Shown: positions 15,957-22,494 of the stretch, piece after piece
How positions within the stretch are numbered: position 1 is the first letter of the stretch
Layout of the letters: every line of letters starts with the position of its first letter
Assembly (NCBI GenBank): GCA_029564115.1
Contig: JAKQQP010000218.1
Span: 37,008 to 101,007 of the forward strand
Origin: Candidatus Rifleibacteriota bacterium
GTDB taxonomy: Bacteria > Riflebacteria > Ozemobacteria > Ozemobacterales > Ozemobacteraceae
Direction: 5' to 3'
DNA length: 64,000 nucleotides
The notes under the pieces: model-generated
What the model was told of the DNA's origin: nothing
Databases searched by the model: none
Seen by the model: the letters and a program-made list of their open reading frames with translations, nothing else
Made by a program: the position numbers and the translations under genes

Positions 15957-16435
15957 TGGCAGTCAAAAAAACCAGTATTCGCCAGGAAGTCCAGGCGGTA
16001 GGTTTTTATATCGGCGAAGACGAATACGCCCTTTACATTCACAAGGTTCGCGAAATCTACCCGATGACCGAAATTCGCAAGATCCCCAAGGCCCCGCAGT
16101 TTGTCGAAGGGGTGATCAACCTGCGCGGGCAGATTATCCCGATCATCGATTTGCGCAAACGCTTTGACATGGCACCAAATGAGAGCAGACAAACGGCTAA
16201 GATACTTATTGTCGAACTCGAAAAAAATCAGGTTGGCATGATCGTCGACAACGTCTCTGAAGTCATGCGCTTTTACGTTGACGAGATCGAAAAAGCGCCG
16301 GCAATGTTTTCGGCAAACATCGACTCTCAGTATATTCAAGGGGTCGCAAAACTCGAAGGCAAGCTGATAATACTGCTCGACATCGAAAAATTGCTGTCAT
16401 TCGAAGAAAAAACCGTTTTGAAGAGCCTCGCATAA
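15956..16435 (+). CDS. cheW: CheW-like adaptor protein
   Basis: The 159-residue protein is a single CheW domain: F-Y-I-G-E-D-E-Y-A-L near 17-26, V-R-E-I-Y at 32-36, the G-V-I-N-L-R-G-Q-I-I-P-I-I-D-L-R motif at 52-67, then V-D-N-V-S-E-V and G-V-A-K-L-E-G-K-L-I-I-L-L-D. CheW links chemoreceptors to the CheA kinase. No cheA, cheY or receptor gene is in the window, so the partner lies elsewhere. The ATG overlaps the DUF1232 stop and the next gene begins directly after its own stop. Confidence 0.92.
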   Translation: MAVKKTSIRQEVQAVGFYIGEDEYALYIHKVREIYPMTEIRKIPKAPQFVEGVINLRGQIIPIIDLRKRFDMAPNESRQTAKILIVELEKNQVGMIVDNVSEVMRFYVDEIEKAPAMFSANIDSQYIQGVAKLEGKLIILLDIEKLLSFEEKTVLKSLA

Positions 16436-17062
16436 ATGGCAGAAGAAAAGACCAGACCCAGGGGCTGCCTGCACTCCATGTTCCTCGGAATCGGCTGCGG
16501 TTGTATCTACCCGGTTGCAATGCTTCTGCTGCTGGCCCTGCTTGGCTGGTTCTTTCTGGCCGGGCCACTCGAAAAATTTACTACGCCTGTCGAACTCCCA
16601 CAATTTGCAGGTCCAGACCAGGAAGACTTCTGGAAACTCCAGGAAAAACGCCTCGACTCTGAAACCCTGGCAAGCTCACCGCTGATTCTGACTCAATCTG
16701 AGTTTAACGCCTACCTCAATTCATGGCAGATCCCGCCGGTTAATGGCTTTTGTTTAAGCAGGTGCAGATTCTTTGCCGGCGAGGGCAGGGGCACATTTTA
16801 CCTCATTGGCTCTGGCTTTTCGCTGCGCAGCCTGGTAATCGGCGTCGAAATAATTCGCAAGACCGCCGGCCAGCATGAATTAGGTAAAATAACCCTGAAC
16901 AACTGGGAAATACCGCCAGACGCATTTCTCAGAAAATACGCCGAGAAATTTATCGGGTCGATTGTTGAATCGGTGCCAACCAGCTTACCCACAAACTTTT
17001 TGAGCGGCAAAGCTGTCTTTGACTTCGAAGGCGAGGTAATCAGGCTGAGCGGCGAGTATTAA
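16436..17062 (+). CDS. Single-TM anchored protein, function unknown
   Basis: The 208-residue protein has a short basic Cys-containing N-terminus, one strong membrane segment (about 24-42, YPVAMLLLLALLGWFF), and a soluble, probably extracytoplasmic part with beta-rich stretches (KAVFDFEGEVIRLSGEY at the end). Its ATG directly follows the cheW stop, so it belongs to the DUF1232-cheW transcript. No family is recognised; an envelope protein linked to chemotaxis or motility is only a guess from position. Confidence 0.65.
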   Translation: MAEEKTRPRGCLHSMFLGIGCGCIYPVAMLLLLALLGWFFLAGPLEKFTTPVELPQFAGPDQEDFWKLQEKRLDSETLASSPLILTQSEFNAYLNSWQIPPVNGFCLSRCRFFAGEGRGTFYLIGSGFSLRSLVIGVEIIRKTAGQHELGKITLNNWEIPPDAFLRKYAEKFIGSIVESVPTSLPTNFLSGKAVFDFEGEVIRLSGEY

Positions 17063-17078
17063 CAGCGCTTTTCTAAAT

Positions 17079-18095
17079 TCAGCCGCAGATTTCAAAAGTC
17101 CGGCCGTTTTTTTGCAGATAAACCGGGCAATTGTCGAAATGCGCCAGAAGACTTTTCAGTTCCGTTGGCTTCCACTGATGCAGATCTACCGGCTCATCAG
17201 CCCGCCCACCGGTCAGAAAACCCGCAACTGGAAACGGCCCCGGCAATTGGCCGTCGACGACAAACTCACTGTATTCAGGCTGTAAAGAATGCAGACGAGC
17301 ACTGATCCCGCCAATCTGGACAGGGAACTCACCATAAGGAAGCCCCTGCAGAGAACCAAGATCGGCCTGAAAAATCTGGTAATCAGAGCCGGCATGAACC
17401 GGATACGCCCAAAAACCCGCCTCAACCGGAAAGCAGCCAGGACCAGCGTTTTCCAGAGCGACGGTTTCCCAGTCTATGAAAGGGCTGGCTTCTTTAAAAT
17501 CACTGTTCATGACCGAGATCGGCATGACAAACATTTGCGTGTGGGCTTCAAGGCGCCTCAGATAGCGACGCAGCGGGCTGGTTTCACTCGGTTCTGGTTG
17601 CCGCAAAAAATAAAAACCATGCAGATCTATCATCGGGACATTCTGCAGCTGCTCGCAGATAGAGTCTAGACCCCAGTCTCCGGCACCATATTCGCCGCTG
17701 CGCGCCCGGGATCTCAACAAAAACGGTATTCTGCAATCATGATTCTGGGCAATATTCGACAGGTTCAGACAGTCTGAATAAGACCCGAGCACTGGAAGCA
17801 GCCCTTCGTGGGCGTAACCGGCTTCGCCCGGTCGATAATTTGGCCTGAGAATTTTTTGCAATGCCCCGGAGACGGCAAGCAGTGTTTGTGGATTATTGCT
17901 GAGGACGCCTTTTATACCAAGCCTGATCAGGTCATCTTCGATATGGCTCCAGATTTTATGAAGAAAAGGCATTGCCATATCGAGCAATGAGGCTTTTTGT
18001 GAAACACCGGCAATATTGCTGAGCAAAGTGTCATAATCGATGCGCAACCAGTATGGGTAGCTTTTACCGGGCAGACGCCGTTGTAAGTTGAGCAT
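17079..18095 (-). CDS. Uncharacterised protein, remotely alanine-racemase-like
   Basis: The 338-residue protein begins with L-R-I-D-Y-D-T-L-L-S-N-I, similar to the first strand and helix of alanine racemase-type PLP barrels. It also has an IPFLLRSRARSGEYGAGDWG segment where those enzymes have their glycine/arginine substrate loop, and ends with a domain that could be the beta-barrel (ARLHSLQ, FPVAGFLTGG, EPVDLHQW). The PLP lysine is not apparent, so any enzyme activity is doubtful. Its ATG overlaps by one base the stop of the acyltransferase fusion upstream, so the two are coupled. Recognition is weak. Confidence 0.5.
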   Translation of the reverse strand: MLNLQRRLPGKSYPYWLRIDYDTLLSNIAGVSQKASLLDMAMPFLHKIWSHIEDDLIRLGIKGVLSNNPQTLLAVSGALQKILRPNYRPGEAGYAHEGLLPVLGSYSDCLNLSNIAQNHDCRIPFLLRSRARSGEYGAGDWGLDSICEQLQNVPMIDLHGFYFLRQPEPSETSPLRRYLRRLEAHTQMFVMPISVMNSDFKEASPFIDWETVALENAGPGCFPVEAGFWAYPVHAGSDYQIFQADLGSLQGLPYGEFPVQIGGISARLHSLQPEYSEFVVDGQLPGPFPVAGFLTGGRADEPVDLHQWKPTELKSLLAHFDNCPVYLQKNGRTFEICG

Positions 18096-19333
18096 CAGGA
18101 ACCCTGCGGCATATCTCTAACGTCGTAACCCATAACCTCGGAACCTTTGGCGCAGATTCGCTCGTAGAGCATGGATAAAATCTGTTCTTCATCTTTTCCG
18201 GCTTCAAGTTCAGCTCGAGTATCTATGGGCTCGAGAAAATGAACCGACATTTTTGCCGGGCGCGGAAACACTGTGCCAGGAGGTGTTAAAAGATGGGAGT
18301 TGGCAATGTAGGCCGGCACTATCGGGAGTTTTTTCTTCAGGGCAAATTTGATTGCGCCAGACTTGAACTGGCCGACTTTACCTTCGCGGTTGCGGGTTCC
18401 CTCAGGGAACAACCCCAGTCGATGCCCGTCGTTGAGAACTTTCATGGCAGTTTTAATGGCAGTGGCGTCAACTTTTGCACGATCGACCGGGAAACAAAGC
18501 ACCTTGCGAAGATAGAAGCCCTTCAACGGATTATCGAAAGCCTCTTTTTTCACCATTATAAAAAGTGGCACGCGAACGGCACCGCCCATGATGAAGCCAT
18601 CCCAGATAGAAGCATGGTTTGCAACCGTAACAAACTGCTGTTCAACTGGAACAAGCTCGTAATTATAAATCTTCATGCGGTTGTAAATTCTGAAAAACCA
18701 GCGACTGAAAGCCTGCGAAACGTTATACCAGATAAAAGAAGGGGTGGTCTCTGCAATAAGTCCTTCATTGCCACCGGTTGAACCAGCAATGTATCTGATG
18801 CAGCGATAGATCAGATAAAGTATCAGAATGCCGGCCAGCCAGGGCAGAATTACGGCCATTAATGTGCCTGCGAAGGTAATGGCATCTTCGACAGTACCTA
18901 TAACCGGGTTCGCCACTCCGGCGGTGGCAACCGTCGAAGCGGCACGAAGCCCTGTTTTACCGGCATGAACGGTCAACGTGGTTGTTTCTGCAAAAACCAT
19001 CGCAACGAGCAGATAAAACCAGTGACTAGAACCTGGCACCAGCGCAAAGGTAAGAATCGCCGAAAAAGCCATTTTAGCCGGCAATTCAAGCCAGTCGAGA
19101 AAATTATCGATCAAAGGAACTTTGTCGCCCAGAAATTCTGCGACTGCAGCAACAGCGAGAGTTATCAATACCGGATCTGCTGCAAGAAAGGAAAAACTTT
19201 CGTTGATTTTTAACATTGGAGAATCGGGAAAAAAACGGCAGATCAGCCCAAGTATCAATGGCGGCATAAACGCCCTGAAACCGGTCATGGCCGAAAGACT
19301 CAACCCGGTAAAGACAGGAAAAATGTATTCCAT
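18095..19333 (-). CDS. DUF4126 membrane domain fused to a PlsC-type acyltransferase
   Basis: The 412-residue protein has two parts. Residues 1 to about 180 are hydrophobic with the DUF4126 pattern (G-F-R-A-F-M-P-P at 18-25, A-E-F-L-G-D-K-V-P-L-I-D at 65-76). Residues about 220-400 are a 1-acyl-glycerol-3-phosphate acyltransferase domain with the catalytic H-x4-D motif (H240, D245 in NHASIWDGF), F-P-E-G-T-R at 309-314 and G-x-F-K-x-G-A at 321-327. The enzyme half should transfer an acyl chain from acyl-ACP/CoA or acyl-phosphate to a lysophospholipid at the inner membrane. The fusion seems unusual. It is the first gene of a two-gene unit. Confidence 0.85.
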   Translation of the reverse strand: MEYIFPVFTGLSLSAMTGFRAFMPPLILGLICRFFPDSPMLKINESFSFLAADPVLITLAVAAVAEFLGDKVPLIDNFLDWLELPAKMAFSAILTFALVPGSSHWFYLLVAMVFAETTTLTVHAGKTGLRAASTVATAGVANPVIGTVEDAITFAGTLMAVILPWLAGILILYLIYRCIRYIAGSTGGNEGLIAETTPSFIWYNVSQAFSRWFFRIYNRMKIYNYELVPVEQQFVTVANHASIWDGFIMGGAVRVPLFIMVKKEAFDNPLKGFYLRKVLCFPVDRAKVDATAIKTAMKVLNDGHRLGLFPEGTRNREGKVGQFKSGAIKFALKKKLPIVPAYIANSHLLTPPGTVFPRPAKMSVHFLEPIDTRAELEAGKDEEQILSMLYERICAKGSEVMGYDVRDMPQGS

Positions 19334-19414
19334 GGCAGTGTTAGACCCGTTCCTTGTTTGGTTAATTTTCAGCAGGAAGTATATACCACATGTTTCAATA
19401 CTGCAAACATGCGT

Positions 19415-19906
19415 TCACCTGATGTTGTTTTTTCGCAGCAAAGATCGCAAATCAGAAAATTCAACGGCGGCAGAAAATTCGTCTAACGTATTGTCAGGGT
19501 CACGTAAAAGGATTTCCAGGGCTGTAATCTTTGCCTGCAGCCATTCTTTGAGAAACCGGGCATCAGCCTGCTTCAATTCTCGCTGCAACAGCTCGAGAGC
19601 AAGCTGATACTGACGACTTTGGCGGGCAATAAAATATAAAGACAGGTTGAAATAGTCTTCCCTGAGCAGATGCCCAGCGTCAAAGCTCAACAAAGTAAGC
19701 TGCAACTGCCTGGCGGCAATGGCATAAAAATTTTCGTCATTGCCTTCATCGATGCTGATTTCCGATTCAAGTCTGGCAACGGTAGCATTAACGGCCTTTT
19801 CCAGAATTTTCAAGTCTGTGAATACCGAAGCGCCGACCAGAGAGGCTGACCAAAAAAGCAAGCCGAATACCAGCAGCAATTTGAATATAGGCACTCTTTT
19901 TTTCAT
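19415..19906 (-). CDS. Small secreted helical protein, function unknown
   Basis: From the ATG at 19906 the product has 163 residues with a signal peptide (MKKRVPIFKLLLVFGLLFW, cleavage near VGASVF). The mature part is helical and TPR-like in feel (YNLSLYFIARQSRQYQLALE), ending LLRKNNIR. The frame is open as far as 20164, but the extra N-terminal part is Cys-rich and does not look like protein, and a promoter-like sequence lies inside it, so the inner start is preferred although its SD is poor. Function not recognised. Confidence 0.6.
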   Translation of the reverse strand: MKKRVPIFKLLLVFGLLFWSASLVGASVFTDLKILEKAVNATVARLESEISIDEGNDENFYAIAARQLQLTLLSFDAGHLLREDYFNLSLYFIARQSRQYQLALELLQRELKQADARFLKEWLQAKITALEILLRDPDNTLDEFSAAVEFSDLRSLLRKNNIR

Positions 19907-19943
19907 ACAATCTGTAGCTTCATTGAAACTCTGACACATATCG

Positions 19944-19973
19944 AGAATAACAGCCCGCCCACAAAAATCGCAA
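19944..19973 (-). promoter_or_regulatory. Candidate promoter for the gene at 19415-19906
   Basis: On the minus strand TTGCGA (19968-19973) and an extended TG-T-TATTCT (-10 at 19944-19949) are 18 bases apart, 38 bases before the chosen ATG. Confidence 0.4.
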
Positions 19974-20152
19974 CCACACACATAAAAAAACTCTCGCCTG
20001 CTCGAACAACAATTTTCGGACAAAAAATATATCATCAGCAAAGTCTTATAAAACTTCAAAACCACATTGCTTAAATTTGCAGTGACAAAATATCTAGTTC
20101 TGTATGCAGTTTGGATTGCTCTCCAAAAAATGTTGCGCAGCGACTCAGAAGG

Positions 20153-20181
20153 TTGCCAAATCATGGTGATTTTATTAGAAT
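20153..20181 (+). promoter_or_regulatory. Promoter of the ATP-grasp / glycosyltransferase pair
   Basis: TTGCCA (20153-20158) and TAGAAT (20176-20181) are separated by exactly 17 bases, 95 bases before the ATG at 20277. Confidence 0.55.
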
Positions 20182-20276
20182 GAACGTTCGTGGCAGTAAA
20201 ATAGTGTTTTTTGCTGCCGGTGCCGGCGGTTTTTTCGCAAAGATGACCGCTGCAAAACCAGATTCAGGAATTTTCA

Positions 20277-21440
20277 ATGAACCTTATTTATTTGTCGCCG
20301 CATTTTCCACCAAATTTTGTCAATTTTGTCGTCGGTCTCGCCAGTCGGGGCATCAAAGTACTTGGCATTGCCGATGAGCACCCTGACAACCTCGACGAGA
20401 GACTCAAGCACAGCCTTCACGACTATTATCGCGTCGACAATCTCGAAGATTATGAACAGGTTTATCGGGCGGCAGCCCTGCTCATGCACCGACACGGGCG
20501 AGTTGCCAGAGTAGAGTCGCATAACGAACACTGGATGATGCATGAAGCCAGATTGCGTGAAGATTTTAACATTACCGGCCCCAATGTTGCGCAAACTTTG
20601 AAGATCAAGCGCAAATCCGAAATGAAAAAAATATTCAAGGCCCGCAAAGCTCCAGTAGTCGATGGCGAACTTGTAGAAAGCGAAAAACAGTTGCAGGCTT
20701 TTATCAAAAAGCACAAATACCCCGTGTTTGCCAAACCCGACATCGGTGTCGGAGCCATGGCAGCTTTTAAAATAGACAATGATCAAAAGCTTGCTGATTT
20801 CTGGCGCGATAAACCGGCCGGAGAATACTTTGTCGAGCCTTTCATCGACGGAGAATTGATGACTTTCGATGGCATAACCGACCAGAACGGTGAAATCGTT
20901 TTTTATTCGTCTCTACACTCTATAAATGGCGCTTTTGACCTTGTTGCCTACAACCAGGATCTGAGCTTTTTTGTAGTGCGCGATATACCCCAGGATGCCA
21001 TCGATATCGGCAGTAAAATAGTAAAAGACTTCGACATCAAAGCCAAATTTTTTCATCTCGAATTTTTGCGCCGACGCTCTGATGGCAAGCTTTTCGTTCT
21101 TGAGATGAACTGCCGCCCTCCGGGAGGGTACACAGTCGATCTGATGAACTATTCCGCCGATGTCAATGTTTACCAGGAATGGGCCAATATTATCGCCGAA
21201 AACCGTTTTATTGCCAAAGTAGAGCGCAAATACAACGCAGCTCACATCGCCAGAAAGTTCGGCAAGAATTATCGCCATTCAGTTGAAGAAATATTTGCCA
21301 GGTTTTCTGACAAGATCGCTGCTCACACACCAGTACCTCAGGTCTTTGCCGAAGTGATGGGCAATGAAGCGTTTCTAGTCAGGTCACCCGAAAAAGAAGA
21401 TATTTTCGCAATGATCGACTTTATCCAGAAAACCTGCTAG
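20277..21440 (+). CDS. ATP-grasp domain ligase
   Basis: The 387-residue protein is of the carbamoyl-phosphate-synthetase-like ATP-grasp type. It has a Rossmann-like N-terminal part (MNLIYLSPHFPPNF), the ATP-binding strand Y-P-V-F-A-K-P-D-I-G-V-G at about 148-159, F-V-E-P-F-I-D-G-E-L, and the metal-binding F-H-L-E-F...F-V-L-E-M-N-C-R-P-P-G-G block. Such enzymes couple a carboxylate to an amine or thiol through an acyl phosphate; the substrate is not evident. CAGGAA lies upstream. It is followed after 10 bases by a glycosyltransferase, so the pair may build a peptidyl or amino-acyl glycan (inference). Confidence 0.85.
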   Translation: MNLIYLSPHFPPNFVNFVVGLASRGIKVLGIADEHPDNLDERLKHSLHDYYRVDNLEDYEQVYRAAALLMHRHGRVARVESHNEHWMMHEARLREDFNITGPNVAQTLKIKRKSEMKKIFKARKAPVVDGELVESEKQLQAFIKKHKYPVFAKPDIGVGAMAAFKIDNDQKLADFWRDKPAGEYFVEPFIDGELMTFDGITDQNGEIVFYSSLHSINGAFDLVAYNQDLSFFVVRDIPQDAIDIGSKIVKDFDIKAKFFHLEFLRRRSDGKLFVLEMNCRPPGGYTVDLMNYSADVNVYQEWANIIAENRFIAKVERKYNAAHIARKFGKNYRHSVEEIFARFSDKIAAHTPVPQVFAEVMGNEAFLVRSPEKEDIFAMIDFIQKTC

Positions 21441-21450
21441 AGAAAAGCCT

Positions 21451-22428
21451 GTGCATCCAAAAACACCTCCAAAAGCTTCGGTGATCATTGCGGCATACAA
21501 TTGCAAAGACAGTTTGCGCCTCTGCCTCGATGCCCTGTGTACACAAAACACAACTCATTCTTTTGAAGTTATAGTTGTTGACGATGCCTCGACACAGCCA
21601 CTCGACGTTCTACGGCCACACTATGCCGAAAAACTGAGTCTGACCGTTCTGCGGTTGCCTCAGAACAGCGGCCCGGCCGCCGCCAGAAATGCCGGCGTTA
21701 CCGCTGCCGCCGGCGAAATAATTCTTTTTACCGATGCCGACTGTCAACCGCACGAGCTTTGGCTCGAAAAAATGCTCGCTCCATTTGCAGACACAAACAT
21801 CACCGGCGCAAAAGGGGTCTATGCCAGCAGGCAAAGCGATCTCTGGGCAAGACTGGCACAGCTCGAGTTCGAAGAACGATACGAAGAACTGGCCAGCCAT
21901 TCCGAAATAGATTTTATCGATACTCATTCGGCAGCTTACCGCAAAACTGCCATTCAGACGGCAGGGGGGTTCAACGTCGGCCTGCGGCAGAATGAAGACG
22001 TAGATCTGGCCTTCAGAATCAAACAAGCCGGAGCAAAGTTCGTCTTTGTAGCCGACGCACTGGTCTTTCACACGCACCGGGAAGGCTGGCAGGCGTATGC
22101 AAAGCTGAAATTCTGGCGCGGCTTCTGGCGAATGCAGGTTTATCGGCAGCATCCCCAAAAAGCGATTGACGACACCTATACGCCGATGTCGCTGAAACTG
22201 CAGTTGTTGCTTCTGGTCGGGCTGCCTCTCTTCCTGGCGTCGAAAACGCTTCGTTTTATCTGGAAAACAGCCTGGCTTGCTTCATGTATTCCTTTGGCAC
22301 GGATCGCTATGCCGGAAAGATATGTCCTGTCACTGATGACCCCGATTTTCTGTATTGTGCGCGGCGTTGCTCTGCTCTCGGGCATGTGCGCCGGATTGGT
22401 CAATTTATTGCGGGCAGGTCGATACTGA
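21451..22428 (+). CDS. Family 2 glycosyltransferase
   Basis: The 325-residue protein has the GT2 GT-A fold: A-S-V-I-I-A-A-Y-N near 9-17, V-V-D-D-A-S at 42-47, N-S-G-P-A-A-A-R-N-A-G for the nucleotide-sugar loop, and the metal-binding F-T-D-A-D-C at 93-98, followed by an acceptor-side E-D-V-D-L motif. The C-terminal part has two hydrophobic segments, suggesting membrane association. The start is GTG at 21451 with a weak AGAGAAAAG upstream. It probably shares a transcript with the ATP-grasp gene. Confidence 0.9.
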   Translation: MHPKTPPKASVIIAAYNCKDSLRLCLDALCTQNTTHSFEVIVVDDASTQPLDVLRPHYAEKLSLTVLRLPQNSGPAAARNAGVTAAAGEIILFTDADCQPHELWLEKMLAPFADTNITGAKGVYASRQSDLWARLAQLEFEERYEELASHSEIDFIDTHSAAYRKTAIQTAGGFNVGLRQNEDVDLAFRIKQAGAKFVFVADALVFHTHREGWQAYAKLKFWRGFWRMQVYRQHPQKAIDDTYTPMSLKLQLLLLVGLPLFLASKTLRFIWKTAWLASCIPLARIAMPERYVLSLMTPIFCIVRGVALLSGMCAGLVNLLRAGRY

Positions 22429-22441
22429 AGAAAAATTTCGG

Positions 22442-22480
22442 ATATAAAAAAGCCCGGCTAGATGCCGGGCTTTTTTATAT
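22442..22480. terminator. Bidirectional intrinsic terminator between convergent genes
   Basis: A perfect 17-bp stem (22442-22458 with 22464-22480) closes a five-base loop, with A6/T6 inside the stem flanks. It serves both the glycosyltransferase transcript and the minus-strand gene ending at 22495. Confidence 0.92.
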
Positions 22481-22494
22481 CACTGAGTTTCGCT

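Larger units (their letters stand above)
19907..20276. other. Intergenic region between divergent genes (370 bases)
   Basis: This A/T-rich stretch holds a minus-strand promoter candidate (19944-19973) and a plus-strand promoter (20153-20181). Nothing else convincing is seen: no RNA gene and no repeat. Confidence 0.6.

Noticed and set aside
19907..20164. N-terminal extension of the gene at 19415-19906
   Set aside because: Cys-rich, unlike protein, contains a promoter candidate, and hides the signal peptide start.
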